64,000 bases of DNA from Lysobacter arenosi (GCF_016613475.2 NZ_CP071517.1:2790001-2854000), one strand, 5' to 3'; counted from the first letter of the stretch, positions 8,291 to 20,750 are shown. The notes: generated from the letters alone by a model not told the origin. Numbers and translations are program-made.

Positions 8291-8995
8291 TCACTGCACG
8301 TCGATGAAGACGTAGCCCTGCCCGTGCACTGCGTTGAGCGGCATCGACTGGCCACAGGCCCTCGCCACCTTGCGGCGCAGGCGATAGATCAGCGAATCCA
8401 GTCGATGCGTATCGAAGTCGTACACGTTGCTGGTCAGTACCGAGATAAGTTCCTCGCGTGTGACCACCTGCCCCGGCGTCGCCGCCAACCGGACCACCAC
8501 GCGTCGCTCCGCCTCGGTCAGTGCCACGACCTCGCCCGACGGCGATACCAGGCAACATGCGTCCTCGTTGACGAGCCATCGCTTCGACTCCAGTGGCGAT
8601 GCAGGGATGAGCCTGCGCGCGAGGCTGCGCAGGCTGGCCGCAAGCAGTTCGATCTCGACCGGCTCGGCAAGGCAGGCATCGGCACCATGGTGCAGGCCCC
8701 GCAGTTTTTCCGCGCTTCCACGAGCAACGAGAAGCACGATGCCCATGCGCGGAAAACCATTGCGAATCTCGCCGACGAGCCGCGGTCCATCGCCGTCGAC
8801 GGCCTGGCTGCCGATCAGCGCAATCTGAAATGTTTCCAGCTGCAACTGCGCGCGTAGCGATGCCGCCGTTGCGAATGTGCTCACGGCGAAGCCGAAGGCC
8901 GCCAGGCCCGGTCGCAGGACACGTTCCCGCGACACGGAGTCGCCTTCGAGCAAAGCAATGCGCAACGCACTTGCGGTATCGGCCGTTCCCTTCAT
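8291..8995 (-). CDS. OmpR-family regulator with degenerate receiver domain
   Basis: A 234-residue protein with an N-terminal receiver-like domain (about 10-125) and a C-terminal winged helix (about 140-232; LTEAERRVVVRLA and DSLIYRLRRKV are the usual recognition region). The receiver lacks key residues: the strand that normally ends in the phosphorylated Asp reads IALIG, with Gly62 at the expected place, and the conserved Lys-Pro is Glu111-Pro. It is therefore unlikely to be switched by a kinase, and no kinase gene is adjacent. It lies 96 bases upstream of the adhesin gene on the same strand. It may control the adhesin, by co-transcription or direct binding (inference). AGGA precedes the ATG. 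Confidence 0.88.
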   Translation of the reverse strand: MKGTADTASALRIALLEGDSVSRERVLRPGLAAFGFAVSTFATAASLRAQLQLETFQIALIGSQAVDGDGPRLVGEIRNGFPRMGIVLLVARGSAEKLRGLHHGADACLAEPVEIELLAASLRSLARRLIPASPLESKRWLVNEDACCLVSPSGEVVALTEAERRVVVRLAATPGQVVTREELISVLTSNVYDFDTHRLDSLIYRLRRKVARACGQSMPLNAVHGQGYVFIDVQ

Positions 8996-9281
8996 TGATC
9001 CTGCTTCCCCATCCGGCCGCGAAAGCCGCGGGCGATGCTAGGAAGCGCCCCCGGTCACCGTCTATGGGAACAATCTGACGCCCGGATGCCGGCAAGGAAT
9101 CGGTACAGCCAGCGGGCGCCCGGACACGGAACCGGGTCCGCCCATATGCCTCTTCGGCATGAGCAGGTGACGCAAAACCTTTTCCCTCTCTGCTGCGGCC
9201 CGGCGACAGTCGCCCCATGGGTGCCTGCCGGACGCGGCATCCTTAAGCTGCCCCTTCCCCATACCTGAATAGGAGCCGGCG

Positions 9282-10736
9282 ATGCCGACCCCGCACCGAA
9301 CGTCGTCCCCCGTGGCCTGGCTGAGCGGCGCGCTGGCCTGCGCGCTGGTCGCGCCCGCGCAGGCGCAGAGCGCGCCGCCGACCGTCGAAGAACTCGCCCG
9401 CCGTCTGCAGGCCATCGAGCAGCGCCTGGGTACCGCCCCGGCCGCGACGGCGACCGCCGACAATGCCGCCGGACTGAGCGACCTCGACCAGCGCCTGCGC
9501 GTGATCGAACGCAAGCTCGAGCTGCAGTCGGAAGAGGCCGCCACCCGCGCCGCCAGCACCCCGACTGTCAGCCTCAGTGCCAGCAAGGGCCTGTCGGTGA
9601 AATCGCCGCCGCCGGGCGATATCGAAGTGAAGTTCAAGGGCCTGGTGCAGGGCGATGGCCGCTTCTACTTCGACGACGACCAGTACCCGCAGAACGACAC
9701 CTTCCTGATGCGCCGGATCGAACCGACCATCGAGGGCACGTGGGGCTCGCTGATCGGATTCCGCGTCACCGCGCAGCTGGCCGGTGACAGCGCGACCACC
9801 AGCGATGTCTACCTCGACCTCAAGTTCGATCCGCGCGCGACGGTGCGCATCGGCAAGACCAAGGCCCCGGTCGGGCTCGAGCGCTTGCAGTCCAGTGGTT
9901 CCACCGCGCAAGTCGAGCTTGGCCTGCCCGGCGAGCTGGCACCCGGCCGCGATATCGGCGTGCAACTGCAGGGCGAGCTGGCGAAGTCCACGGTCAGCTA
10001 CGCACTGGGTGTCTACAACGGCGCGGTGGATGGCCGCGACGGCTCCACCACCAACCCGGACAACGACTTCGAAGTGGCCGCACGCGTGTTCGTCGAGCCG
10101 TGGAAGAACGATGGCAATGCACTGGCTGGCCTTGGCTTCGGCATCGCCGGCAGCACCGGCGACAAGGAAGGTGTCGGCAGCAACTTCCTGCCGCGCTACC
10201 GCTCCTCGGGGCAGGTGCAGTTCTTCAACTACCGTGCCGCCGTTGCCGCCGATGGCGAGAACACCCGCTGGTCGCCGCAGGCCTACTACTACCGCAACGC
10301 CTTCGGCCTGCTCGGTGAGTACATCAACTCGAGCCAGGACATTCGACTGCCGGCCACCGGCGCGCGCGAGACGATCGACAACAGCGCCTGGCAGCTCAGC
10401 GCCGGCTATGTCCTCACCGGAGAGGACGCCGGATACAAGGGCGTAACACGGCCTAACCATCCTTTTACAGTCGGCAGTGCAGGCTGGGGTGCCTGGGAGC
10501 TGGTGGCGCGTTACGGCGAACTGGACATCGACGACGATGCGTTCCCGGTGTTCGCCGACCCCGCCGTCGCCGCGCGCAACGCCAAGGCGTGGGGCGTGGG
10601 CGTCAACTGGTACCTCAACAGCAACTTCAAGCTGGTAGCCAACTACACGCAGACCAACTTCGAGGGTGGTGCGCCTGCCGGCGCCGACCGCGAAGACGAA
10701 AAAGCCTTCTTCACTCGCGCGCAGTTCTCGTTCTGA
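9282..10736 (+). CDS. OprO/OprP-type anion porin at the head of the sulfate operon
   Basis: A 484-residue outer-membrane beta-barrel. A signal peptide ends near PAQAQ, an N-terminal coiled-coil segment ([15 protein letters not shown] and a second heptad stretch) would aid trimerisation, and the rest is porin strands ending in a terminal Phe (FTRAQFSF). The family is phosphate-selective porin O/P (PF07396), whose Pseudomonas members carry phosphate or pyrophosphate. Here it is followed after 19 bases by sbp and the cys ABC genes, so sulfate or thiosulfate is the likelier cargo. AGGAG stands 6 bases before the ATG. The 286-base region upstream should hold the operon promoter, but I could not identify a CysB site by eye. 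Confidence 0.88.
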   Translation: MPTPHRTSSPVAWLSGALACALVAPAQAQSAPPTVEELARRLQAIEQRLGTAPAATATADNAAGLSDLDQRLRVIERKLELQSEEAATRAASTPTVSLSASKGLSVKSPPPGDIEVKFKGLVQGDGRFYFDDDQYPQNDTFLMRRIEPTIEGTWGSLIGFRVTAQLAGDSATTSDVYLDLKFDPRATVRIGKTKAPVGLERLQSSGSTAQVELGLPGELAPGRDIGVQLQGELAKSTVSYALGVYNGAVDGRDGSTTNPDNDFEVAARVFVEPWKNDGNALAGLGFGIAGSTGDKEGVGSNFLPRYRSSGQVQFFNYRAAVAADGENTRWSPQAYYYRNAFGLLGEYINSSQDIRLPATGARETIDNSAWQLSAGYVLTGEDAGYKGVTRPNHPFTVGSAGWGAWELVARYGELDIDDDAFPVFADPAVAARNAKAWGVGVNWYLNSNFKLVANYTQTNFEGGAPAGADREDEKAFFTRAQFSF

Positions 10737-10755
10737 CCTTCCCCAGGAAAGTGCC

Positions 10756-11781
10756 ATGACCCGTACTCCACGCAGCACACTTCTTCGCAGCCTCGCCCTT
10801 GGTTTCGCACTCGCACTGGCCGGCGGAACCGCCGCGGCGAAGGACGTGGAACTGCTCAACGTCTCCTACGATCCGACCCGCGAGTTCTACGCCGAGGTCA
10901 ACCAGAGCTTCGCCGCGCAGTGGAAGCAGCAGACCGGCGAGACGCTGAAGATCCGCGCCTCGCACGGCGGTTCCGGCAAGCAGGCGCGCTCGGTGATCGA
11001 CGGACTGGAGGCCGACGTGGTCACCCTCGCGCTGGCCGCCGACATCGATGCGATCGCCACCAATGGCAAGCTGCTGCCGGCGAACTGGCAGACGCGCCTG
11101 CCGCACAACAGCGCGCCGTACACCTCGACGATCGTGTTCCTGGTGCGCAAGGGCAACCCCAAGCAGATCCGCGACTGGAGCGACCTGGTCAAGCCGGGCG
11201 TGGCCGTGATCACGCCCAACCCGAAGACTTCCGGCGGTGCGCGCTGGAACTACCTGGCGGCGTGGGCCTGGGCATCGCAGGAGTATCGCGACGGCGGCAA
11301 GGTGGTCGATTTCCTGACGCGCCTGTTCAAGAACGTGCCGGTGCTGGACACCGGTGCGCGCGGCGCGACCACCACCTTCGTCGAGCGCGGCATCGGCGAT
11401 GTGCTGCTGGCGTGGGAGAACGAGGCCCTGCTGACGCTGTCTGAGGCCGACACCCGCGACAAGTTCGAGGTCGTCATCCCGAGCCTGAGCATCAAGGCCG
11501 AACCGCCGGTGGCATGGGTCGACAAGAACATCGACCGCCACGGCACGCGCAAGCAGGCCGAAGCGTACCTGCGCTATTTGTACACGCCGGAAGGGCAGCG
11601 CCTGGCGGCCAAGCACGGCTATCGCCCGGCCGAGCCGGACAAGGTGCCGGCGGCCGAGCTGGCGCGGTTCCCGCAGGTGAAGCAGGTCACGATCGACGGT
11701 GCGTTCGGCGGCTGGAAGAAGGCGCAGGCGGAGCATTTCGCCGACGGTGGCTTCTTCGACAAGATCTATCAGCCGAAGTGA
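10756..11781 (+). CDS. sbp: Sulfate/thiosulfate-binding periplasmic protein
   Basis: A 341-residue solute-binding protein with a signal peptide (about 1-27, ending TAAA). It has the hallmarks of the Sbp/CysP family: [13 protein letters not shown] at the mature N-terminus, [10 protein letters not shown] in the anion-binding loop, [23 protein letters not shown] text and WENEALL. It captures sulfate (or thiosulfate) in the periplasm for the CysTWA transporter encoded next. AGGAAA precedes ATG 10756. The gene lies 19 bases after the porin and 8 bases before cysT, consistent with one operon. Choice between sulfate and thiosulfate cannot be made from sequence. Confidence 0.96.
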   Translation: MTRTPRSTLLRSLALGFALALAGGTAAAKDVELLNVSYDPTREFYAEVNQSFAAQWKQQTGETLKIRASHGGSGKQARSVIDGLEADVVTLALAADIDAIATNGKLLPANWQTRLPHNSAPYTSTIVFLVRKGNPKQIRDWSDLVKPGVAVITPNPKTSGGARWNYLAAWAWASQEYRDGGKVVDFLTRLFKNVPVLDTGARGATTTFVERGIGDVLLAWENEALLTLSEADTRDKFEVVIPSLSIKAEPPVAWVDKNIDRHGTRKQAEAYLRYLYTPEGQRLAAKHGYRPAEPDKVPAAELARFPQVKQVTIDGAFGGWKKAQAEHFADGGFFDKIYQPK

Positions 11782-11789
11782 TGCGGTGA

Positions 11790-12662
11790 ATGTCTAGTCA
11801 CGCCCTCTCGCTGCCACGCCTGAAGATCCCGCGCTTTCGCCAGCCGTTGCCCGGCTTTGGCCTGAGCCTGGGACTGGGGCTGGCGTGGCTGAGCGTGGTG
11901 GTGCTGCTGCCGCTGGCGGCGCTGGCGATCCGCGCGGCCGGGCTCGGTCTCGACGGCTGGCTGCGCGCGATCCAGGACCCGCGCGTGCAGGCCTCGCTGA
12001 AGCTGAGCTTCGGCGCGGCATTCGTCGCCGCGGTGGCGGCTTCGTTCGCCGGCGCGCTGGTGGCCTGGGTGATCGTGCGCTACCGCTTCCCCGGCCGGCG
12101 CCTGCTCGATGCGCTGGTCGATCTGCCGTTCGCGCTGCCGACCGCCGTGGCCGGCATCTCGCTGACGGCGATCTACTCGGCCAACGGCTGGGTCGGCCGC
12201 TGGCTCGAACCGCTGGGCGTGAAGATCGCCTACACCCCGATCGGCATCGTGATCGCGCTGGTGTTCATCGGCCTGCCGTTCGCAGTGCGCACGGTGCAGC
12301 CGGTGCTCGAAGCCCTCGGGCACGAGCAGGAAGAAGCAGCCGCATCGCTGGGCGCCTCACGCGTGACCACGCTGCGCCGCGTGGTGCTGCCGGAGTTGCT
12401 GCCGGCACTGCTGACCGGCTTCTCGCTGGCGTTCGCGCGCGCACTGGGCGAGTACGGCTCGGTGATCTTCATCGCCGGCAACCTGCCCTACAAGACCGAG
12501 ATCGCACCGCTGCTGATCACCATCCGTCTGGAGGAGTACGACTATCCGGGCGCGGTTGCGATCGCAGCGCTGCTGCTGGCGGCGTCGTTCGTGTGCCTGC
12601 TGGCGATCAATGCGATCCCGTCGTTGTTCGCACATGAGAAGAGGAGCCGGCGTCGTGAGTAG
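11790..12662 (+). CDS. cysT: Sulfate ABC transporter permease CysT (CysU)
   Basis: A 290-residue inner-membrane permease with about six transmembrane helices. The cytoplasmic EAA loop that docks on the ATPase is [31 protein letters not shown] and [16 protein letters not shown] are characteristic CysT blocks. It forms the translocation pore with CysW. Its 3' end overlaps the cysW start by eight bases. Confidence 0.96.
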   Translation: MSSHALSLPRLKIPRFRQPLPGFGLSLGLGLAWLSVVVLLPLAALAIRAAGLGLDGWLRAIQDPRVQASLKLSFGAAFVAAVAASFAGALVAWVIVRYRFPGRRLLDALVDLPFALPTAVAGISLTAIYSANGWVGRWLEPLGVKIAYTPIGIVIALVFIGLPFAVRTVQPVLEALGHEQEEAAASLGASRVTTLRRVVLPELLPALLTGFSLAFARALGEYGSVIFIAGNLPYKTEIAPLLITIRLEEYDYPGAVAIAALLLAASFVCLLAINAIPSLFAHEKRSRRRE

Positions 12663-13512
12663 CAGCCGCCCCCGCAACGATCTCCAGGAACCGGCATGGC
12701 TGCGCTGGACGCTGATCGTCCTGGCCGTGCTGGTGATGGCCGCGCTGGTGGTGATGCCGCTGCTGATGGTGCTGGGCGCCGCGTTCGCCAAGGGCATCGG
12801 CGTCTGGTTCGCTTCATTGACCGAACCCGATGCGTTGTCCGCGTTGAAGCTGACCTTGTTCACCGTCGCAATAGTCGTTCCGGTCAACGCGGTGTTCGGC
12901 ATGCTCACCGCGTGGGCCGTCACGCGCTTCGAGTTTCGCGGCAAGCAGTTGCTGCTGTCGCTGATCGACCTGCCGTTCGCGGTGTCGCCGGTGGTGGCCG
13001 GCCTGTGCCTGGTGCTGCTGTTCGGTTCGCAGGGCTGGTTTGCCGAGCTGTTGCAGCAACACGACATCAAGATCCTGTTCGCGCGCCCGGGCATCGTCCT
13101 GGCGACGTTGTTCATCACCTTCCCGTTCGTCGTGCGCGAGCTGATCCCGCTGATGCAGCAGCAGGGCGCGGACGAGGAACTGGCCGCACGCTCGCTCGGT
13201 GCCGGCAGTTGGACCATGTTCCGCCGGGTCACGCTGCCCAACATCAAGTGGGGCCTGCTGTACGGCGTGCTGCTGTGCGCGGCGCGGGCGATGGGCGAGT
13301 TCGGCGCGGTGTCGGTGGTGTCGGGCCACATCCGCGGCCTGACCAACACGCTGCCGCTGCATATCGAGATCCTCTACAACGAGTTCGACAGCACCGCGGC
13401 GTTCGCCGCCGCGTCGCTGCTGGCCGGACTGGCCCTGATCACCCTTGTCCTGAAGTTCTGGCTGGAGGCACGCCATGGCGACGCCCTTGCGCAATCCCAT
13501 CGTCGACATTGA
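12655..13512 (+). CDS. cysW: Sulfate ABC transporter permease CysW
   Basis: A 285-residue permease paralogous to CysT, with [13 protein letters not shown], the EAA loop ([20 protein letters not shown]) and [19 protein letters not shown], all typical of CysW. GTG 12655 is taken as the start because GAGGAG lies about 8 bases upstream and the result is a standard-length protein; the open frame extends upstream only within cysT. It overlaps cysT by eight bases, indicating translational coupling. Confidence 0.95.
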   Translation: MSSSRPRNDLQEPAWLRWTLIVLAVLVMAALVVMPLLMVLGAAFAKGIGVWFASLTEPDALSALKLTLFTVAIVVPVNAVFGMLTAWAVTRFEFRGKQLLLSLIDLPFAVSPVVAGLCLVLLFGSQGWFAELLQQHDIKILFARPGIVLATLFITFPFVVRELIPLMQQQGADEELAARSLGAGSWTMFRRVTLPNIKWGLLYGVLLCAARAMGEFGAVSVVSGHIRGLTNTLPLHIEILYNEFDSTAAFAAASLLAGLALITLVLKFWLEARHGDALAQSHRRH

Positions 13513-13723
13513 CCGCGTCCACGCGACCGAGGCCCCCGTGTCCGTACCCCCTATCGATGCCGTCGACATCGGCGCAGCAGGCATCGGTGGCGCCGAGATC
13601 GGCGCCCCGGGCACCGGCTGGCGGCGCGGTCCCGCGCCGGCTGCGGAGGTGACCGCGGCCGCGGACTCTGCCACGCTCGTGTCCGCCCCACCCAACCGCC
13701 GGCCCCACCCGGCACGGAGCGGC
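13513..13723 (+). other. cysW-cysA spacer, open in the cysA frame
   Basis: These 211 bases stay open in the cysA frame back to an ATG at 13475 that overlaps the end of cysW. The would-be N-terminal extension is Pro/Ala/Ile-rich, matches nothing I know in CysA proteins, and has no evident ribosome binding site at its ATG. I see no clear promoter or hairpin in it. It is either a non-coding spacer or an unusual 83-residue extension. Confidence 0.5.
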
Positions 13724-15833
<2,110 letters not shown>

Positions 15834-15844
15834 GCAATTGGCTC

Positions 15845-16759
15845 CTAGAAGCAGCCCGTTTTCCCCGTAACCGCCGGGGCCTTCATCCGGTAGATGTCGT
15901 ACTTGCCCGCCTTCGGCGACTTCGCCGTGCCGGTCACCAGCAGCTCGCCCGGTTTGTTCCAGTCCAGCGCCGGGCCGAAGGTGATGCCGTCTTCGGTATT
16001 GAACGAGAGCTTGAGCGGCTCCGCGTCGTCGTAACGCTTGCCATCGCACTGGGCGACGAACAGCCGCACCGGCTGGTCGTTCACGTTCTTCGAGCGTGTG
16101 AAGACGATCGCCTCGCCATCGCCGAGCCAGGCCGGATCGAGTTCATCGCCGGAGGTATTCACGCCCGGCAACGGCTTCGCATCGCTGAACGCATTGCCGT
16201 CCCAGCGCGCCACGAACAGGTCCTGGCGGCCGGCACCGCCGCGGCCGTCACTGGCGAACAGCAGGTGGCGACCGTCGCGGCTGGGGGTCGGCGCCCATTC
16301 GTTGCCGCGCGTGTTGACGCCGGGGCCAAGATTCTCCGGCTTGCCGAAGCCGCCACCGGCCAGCACCGCCGCCCGGTACAGGTCATCCCCGCCCACGCCA
16401 CCGGGACGGTCGGAGAAGAAGTACAGCCAGCGGCCGTCGGCACTGAACAGCGGGTCGTAGTCCTTCGAGGCTGAATTGATCGGCAGCGGCGTGGCGTCCT
16501 GCCAGCGGCCGTCCTTCAGCGTGGCCTGCCACAGATCGCGGCCGCCGGGGCCGCCTTCACGGTCCGTGCTGCCCCAGACGATACGCTTGCCATCCGGGCT
16601 GACGCTTGCACGCACTTCGCTGGCTTTGGTCGATACCACGCCCATGCCTTCGATACCGAATTCGGACAGGAAGGCCGCCGCCGGACCGGACATGAACCAG
16701 GCGCCCAGCGCCAAGGCGGGGAGTAGACTCAAGCCCTGCAAGGCCGCTGCACGTCGCAT
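15845..16759 (-). CDS. Periplasmic PD40 (TolB-like) beta-propeller protein
   Basis: A 304-residue protein with a signal peptide (about 1-28) and four to five PD40 repeats. Recurrent blocks such as SPDGKRIVWGSTD, SADGRWLYFFSDRPGG and SRDGRHLLFASDGRGG are the family signature. It should form a beta-propeller in the periplasm, and such proteins often bind peptides or partner proteins. No peptidase domain is attached. AGGAGA precedes ATG 16759; the frame upstream of it overlaps the divergent aroE promoter area. It converges with hemB, leaving 11 bases between them. Confidence 0.85.
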   Translation of the reverse strand: MRRAAALQGLSLLPALALGAWFMSGPAAAFLSEFGIEGMGVVSTKASEVRASVSPDGKRIVWGSTDREGGPGGRDLWQATLKDGRWQDATPLPINSASKDYDPLFSADGRWLYFFSDRPGGVGGDDLYRAAVLAGGGFGKPENLGPGVNTRGNEWAPTPSRDGRHLLFASDGRGGAGRQDLFVARWDGNAFSDAKPLPGVNTSGDELDPAWLGDGEAIVFTRSKNVNDQPVRLFVAQCDGKRYDDAEPLKLSFNTEDGITFGPALDWNKPGELLVTGTAKSPKAGKYDIYRMKAPAVTGKTGCF

Positions 16760-16806
16760 GGAACGTTCTCCTGTGTCTGTGGCCGCAAGTCTAAGCGAGG
16801 GTGCCC

Positions 16807-17682
16807 GTGTCCAATTTCGCCTCTGTCGCAAATCCCGCCATCGTCAAGCGCTTCGCAGTCATCGGCCATCCGGTGGCGCACTCGCTGTCGCCGAAGATCC
16901 ATGCGGCGTTCGGCAAGCAGACCGGCATCGCGCTGGAATACATCGCGCTCGACGCCGCGCCGGAGCACTTCGACGCGCTGTTGGCGGAATTCGCGGCCGA
17001 GGGCGGCCTGGGCGCCAACGTCACCCTGCCACACAAGACCCGCGCGGCATCCAGTTGCACCACGCTGACCGAGCGCGCGCGCCGCGCCGGCGCGGTCAAC
17101 ACGCTGATCCGCTCCGCCACCGGCTGGGAAGGTGACAACACCGACGGCGTCGGCCTGGTCCGCGACCTCACCGAGCGCCACGGTCTCGACCTGCGTTCGC
17201 GCCGCACCCTGCTGCTGGGCGCCGGTGGCGCCGCGCGTGGCGTGGCACCGGCGCTGCTCGACGCCGGCATCGGCGACCTCTTCATCATCAACCGCACGCC
17301 CGAACGCGCCGACGCGCTGGCCGACGTGCTGGCCCAGCCCGGCCGCGTGCACCCGCGCTACTTCAGCGACGTCAGTTCGCTGGGCATGTTCGACCTGATC
17401 ATCAATGCCACCTCGGCCGCGCGCGATGCCGCCCTGCCGACGCTGCCCGTTGCACTGGCCGGCCCGCGCACCGCGGCGGTGGACCTGAGCTACGGCGAAG
17501 TGGCGATTCCTTTCCTGGCGTGGGCGCATGCGGCCGGTGCGCACGACCGCATCGATGGCCTGGGCATGCTGGTCGAGCAGGCCGCCGAAAGCTTCCAGCG
17601 CTGGCACGGCGTGCGGCCCGATACCGACCCGTGCTTCGAATTCCTGCGCGAACATCGCGCAGTGCTGGTCACCGCGGACTGA
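16807..17682 (+). CDS. aroE: Shikimate dehydrogenase
   Basis: A protein of about 291 residues that reduces 3-dehydroshikimate to shikimate with NADPH in the chorismate pathway. Motifs: shikimate-binding HSLSPKIH, catalytic Lys in [21 protein letters not shown], the nucleotide-binding [10 protein letters not shown], and NRTPERA, which fits NADP preference. GTG 16807 is preferred since GAGGG lies six bases upstream; GTG 16801 is two codons longer. Chorismate from this pathway is the substrate of the XanB2-like enzyme at 4901. Confidence 0.96.
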   Translation: MSNFASVANPAIVKRFAVIGHPVAHSLSPKIHAAFGKQTGIALEYIALDAAPEHFDALLAEFAAEGGLGANVTLPHKTRAASSCTTLTERARRAGAVNTLIRSATGWEGDNTDGVGLVRDLTERHGLDLRSRRTLLLGAGGAARGVAPALLDAGIGDLFIINRTPERADALADVLAQPGRVHPRYFSDVSSLGMFDLIINATSAARDAALPTLPVALAGPRTAAVDLSYGEVAIPFLAWAHAAGAHDRIDGLGMLVEQAAESFQRWHGVRPDTDPCFEFLREHRAVLVTAD

Positions 17683-17706
17683 TCGCGACGACATACGGTT
17701 CAACAG

Positions 17707-17961
17707 ATGGATTGCCGCGCCCACTGCGGCGCGTGCTGCATCGCGCCTTCAATCACCTCGCCGATTCCCGGCATGCCGCACGGCAAGCCGGCCGGGATGC
17801 CGTGCGTGCAACTCGATGACGACCTGCGCTGCCGGTTGTTTGGTCGTCCCGAGCGTCCGGCGTTCTGCGCATCGTTGCGGCCGACGCAGGACATGTGCGG
17901 GAACGATCGCGACGAGGCGATGGCGGAGTTGTCCGAACTGGAGCGATTGACCCGTCCGTGA
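17707..17961 (+). CDS. YkgJ-family cysteine cluster protein
   Basis: An 84-residue protein with eight Cys. The N-terminal MDCRAHCGACCIAPS motif and later isolated Cys residues are the pattern of the YkgJ/UPF0153 zinc or iron-sulfur binding proteins. It lies 24 bases after aroE on the same strand and is probably co-transcribed. Function in this family is not established. Confidence 0.85.
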   Translation: MDCRAHCGACCIAPSITSPIPGMPHGKPAGMPCVQLDDDLRCRLFGRPERPAFCASLRPTQDMCGNDRDEAMAELSELERLTRP

Positions 17962-18017
17962 CCTCGCAGCGGGCATCGCAACGGCTACGCTATGACTCCC
18001 TCGTCGCCCTGTGCCCC

Positions 18018-18833
18018 ATGAAGCTTCTCGCCGCGCTTCTGCTCTCGCTTCTCCCCCTCACGACCCAGGCCGGCAACGGCGACGAACTCATCCGCGATGT
18101 CGGCGCCATCGATCGCGGCGCCTTCGCTGCGGCCAATGTCGCGGACTTCGAGCACGGCGAGTTCGTCGCCGGCGATGGCACGCGCATGCGCTACCGGCTG
18201 CTGGCTCCGCTCGATCCCAGGCCGGGTCAGCGTTATCCGCTGGTGCTGCAACTGCACTCGTCAGGCGGCATCGGCAGCGACAACGCCGCGCAGATCGAGC
18301 GCCTGCCGTTGAGCTGGGCGATGCCCGACGTGCGCCGCCGCTATCGCGCCTACGTGCTGGTGCCGCAGTTCGAACAGCGCAGCGCCAACTACGATTCGCC
18401 GACGCATCCGCAATCGGCGGTCGCGTCGCCGTCGCTGTCGACGGCACTCGACCTGGTCGAGGACTTTGCCTCGCATCATCCGGTCGACCGCCAGCGCATC
18501 TACGCGGTTGGTTTCTCGATGGGTGGCTCGGCCACGTGGCTTGCCGCGGCCGCACGACCGAAGCTGTTCGCCGCGATCGTGCCGGTGTCCGGTATCGCTC
18601 CGGCCGACGACTCGGCAGCGGCGCTGCTCGGCATGCCGGCCTGGGTGATCCATGGCAATGCCGACACGGAGAACCCGATCGACGCCGACCGCCGCTTCGT
18701 CGCCGCGATCCGTGCCAAGGGCGGCGACAAGGTCCGCCTGCGCGAGTACGACGGGCTCGACCACCGCTTGCCGGCCGACATCTATCCGGGCGACTGGTGG
18801 CGCGACTGGTTGTTCTCCCGCCGCCGACGCTGA
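18018..18833 (+). CDS. Secreted alpha/beta hydrolase (esterase or peptidase-like)
   Basis: A 271-residue protein with a signal peptide (about 1-19, ending TTQA). Nucleophile elbow GFSMGGSA marks the catalytic Ser; HGNADTENP is the usual acid loop and DHRLP carries the probable catalytic His. YPLVLQLHSSGG fits the oxyanion-hole strand. The layout matches the phospholipase/carboxylesterase and prolyl-oligopeptidase-like hydrolases that stand alone in the periplasm. Substrate is unknown. ATG 18018 opens directly on the signal peptide; the longer frame upstream covers the YkgJ gene. Confidence 0.85.
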   Translation: MKLLAALLLSLLPLTTQAGNGDELIRDVGAIDRGAFAAANVADFEHGEFVAGDGTRMRYRLLAPLDPRPGQRYPLVLQLHSSGGIGSDNAAQIERLPLSWAMPDVRRRYRAYVLVPQFEQRSANYDSPTHPQSAVASPSLSTALDLVEDFASHHPVDRQRIYAVGFSMGGSATWLAAAARPKLFAAIVPVSGIAPADDSAAALLGMPAWVIHGNADTENPIDADRRFVAAIRAKGGDKVRLREYDGLDHRLPADIYPGDWWRDWLFSRRRR

Positions 18834-18970
18834 ATAGGGAGTGCGCCAATCCCGTCCCGCCTCGCGTTTGCCGCATCGCCCGAACTGCCATAGGCTGCTT
18901 GCGGGGACCGGGTGGGGAAACATCGGACCAGCCGGGCTTTGGGTAGTGGGGACTATCTCAGGGGGAAGGC

Positions 18971-19339
18971 ATGGCAAGTCACGTCAAGGCAGCACACGCA
19001 CACCGGATGATCGCGGGCATCTACTGCGTCGTCATGGTGATCGCGGCGATCTTCATCTACGCAGCAGTCAGCAACAATCCGGCCATGGTGATCGCGATGA
19101 TCGCCGCGCCGTTGGCCATTCTTGCGGCCGCACACTTCGTGGTCGCAGGAAGTGTCGATGCGTGCAGGGGACGTACCGCATCGCTGGTACTGGGCGCGGT
19201 GACGATGCTGGTGATTCCGATCGGCACCGTCATGGGCATCTACATCATCAAGTATTCGCTTGGCGAGTGGGTGCCGGAAAAGCGTCTGTCGGAATCGCTG
19301 GGCGATGGTTGGCCGCAGAGCCAGCACGAAGCCGCGTAA
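18971..19339 (+). CDS. Small four-helix membrane protein, unknown function
   Basis: A 122-residue protein with hydrophobic segments near residues 13-33, 38-60 and 68-95 and a hydrophilic, charged C-terminal tail. I do not recognise the family. GGGGGAAG lies just upstream of ATG 18971, a strong ribosome binding site. A possible promoter (TTGCCG, 17 bases, TAGGCT) lies near 18870-18900. A hairpin follows the stop. Confidence 0.75.
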   Translation: MASHVKAAHAHRMIAGIYCVVMVIAAIFIYAAVSNNPAMVIAMIAAPLAILAAAHFVVAGSVDACRGRTASLVLGAVTMLVIPIGTVMGIYIIKYSLGEWVPEKRLSESLGDGWPQSQHEAA

Positions 19340-19359
19340 GTCTGAAACAGCAGGTCACG

Positions 19360-19390
19360 AGGGAGCAGGTCGGGTCATCGCCTGCTCCCT
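19360..19390. terminator. Bidirectional hairpin between convergent genes
   Basis: A 10-bp perfect stem (19360-19369 with 19381-19390) and an 11-base loop lie in the 73-base gap between the convergent small membrane protein and DUF58 genes. There is no strong T-tract, so termination efficiency is uncertain. Confidence 0.55.
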
Positions 19391-19412
19391 GACCGGGCCA
19401 CGCGCGACGGCG

Positions 19413-20750
19413 CTACAACAACCCGTCGCGCTTGACCGACAGGTACTTCTCCACCAGTGACGCGGCGAGCTTGTCGCAGGCCACGTCCAGCACCATCACG
19501 CCGTGATTGCGCAGCGCCTCGTGCGCGGCATTGCGCTGCTCGAGGTACTGCGCGGTGGCACCGGCGCGGATCGCCTGCGACAGGTCCTGCACGGTTTCGC
19601 CCAGGGCGCTGTCGAGCGACCCTTCGCGCAGGCTCGCCACGCAAACCAGATGCCGCTTGCGCAGCATCTGCACGGCGGCGAGCACGTCGTCCATGTCCTC
19701 GTCGCGCAGGTTGGTCACCATCATCACCAGCGAACGCCGGCGCTGGCGCAGCGACAACTCGGTGGCCGCGGCGAGGAAGTCGGTGGCCACCGGCTGCGGC
19801 TGCAGCGCGTAGCTGGCGCGCAGCAGCTCGTCGATGGCGCCGACACCGCGGCGCGGTGGCACCCAGCAGCTGGCGCCGCCGCTGGCGAGCAGGCCGACCG
19901 CATCGCCCTGGCGCAGCGCCAGGTAAGCGACCACCAGCGAGGCATCGAGCACGTGGTCGAAATGGGCCATCTCGCCGTCGCGCGCCAGCAGGCGGCGGCC
20001 GGTGTCGAGCAGCAGCACCAGCTGCTGGTTCTTCTCGTCCTGGTATTCGCGCGAGATCAGGCGGCGGGCACGCGCGGTCGCCTTCCAGTCGATCTGGCGC
20101 ATGCTGTCGCCGATGCGGTACTCGCGCATCTGATGGAAGTCGGTGCCTTCGCCGCGACGCCGGCGCAGGTGCGCGCCAACCAGGCGCGATGCCTGGTCGG
20201 CACTGAACATCGCAAAGCGCGCGAGCGGCGCGAAGTTGGGGAACACGCGTACCGCCTGTTCCACTCCTGCCACGCGCGAGTGCCACCACAGCCGCAACGG
20301 CGAGTGCAGGCGAAGCTGCACGCCCTCGAAGCGGAAATCGCCACGCGCGCTGGCGCTCAGGTGGTAGTCGAACGAGGCCGCCTCGCCGGGACGCAACTGC
20401 AGGCGACGCGGCAGCCCGTGCATGCGCCAGCCGCCCGGGTGCAGATCGAACACGTCCAGGCGCTGGCGATGCGCATCGCTTTCCAGGTCCCAGGGTGACC
20501 GGACGCTCGATGCCGATCGGCCACAGGTGTCGGGAATCCTGCGCTGCACGCGCGGCGTGGGGCGTTGCAGCACCCGGGCGGCATCGAACAGGACCAGCAG
20601 CAGCAACCCCAGCCCGGCCGCGGACCACGCCTGCAGCGGCGCAAGCTTGAACGCGACCGCGACGCCAAGCGCGGCCCACAGCACCAGCAGCCACAGCATC
20701 GCCGGTGCGGGGCGTGGCAGCGAGCGGCGCACGGCGACGTCGTCAGCCAT
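19413..20750 (-). CDS. DUF58 domain protein of the MoxR operon
   Basis: A 445-residue protein. Two hydrophobic segments at the N-terminus (about 17-55) are followed by a beta-rich linker and the DUF58 core with its signature DFHQMREYRIGDSMRQIDWK, and then a VWA-like region (QQLVLLLDTGRRL and RSLVMMVTNLRDED). DUF58 proteins are regular partners of MoxR AAA+ ATPases and are thought to act in protein maturation or metal-cofactor insertion at the membrane. It is the last gene of the minus-strand operon, 27 bases after moxR. Confidence 0.9.
   Translation of the reverse strand: MADDVAVRRSLPRPAPAMLWLLVLWAALGVAVAFKLAPLQAWSAAGLGLLLLVLFDAARVLQRPTPRVQRRIPDTCGRSASSVRSPWDLESDAHRQRLDVFDLHPGGWRMHGLPRRLQLRPGEAASFDYHLSASARGDFRFEGVQLRLHSPLRLWWHSRVAGVEQAVRVFPNFAPLARFAMFSADQASRLVGAHLRRRRGEGTDFHQMREYRIGDSMRQIDWKATARARRLISREYQDEKNQQLVLLLDTGRRLLARDGEMAHFDHVLDASLVVAYLALRQGDAVGLLASGGASCWVPPRRGVGAIDELLRASYALQPQPVATDFLAAATELSLRQRRRSLVMMVTNLRDEDMDDVLAAVQMLRKRHLVCVASLREGSLDSALGETVQDLSQAIRAGATAQYLEQRNAAHEALRNHGVMVLDVACDKLAASLVEKYLSVKRDGLL

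Noticed and set aside
6284..8857. Very long open frame antisense to the adhesin and regulator genes
   Set aside because: Its translation is the low-complexity complement of the repetitive head domain and spans two clear genes on the other strand. No start signal supports it; long antisense frames are expected in GC-rich, repeat-coding DNA.
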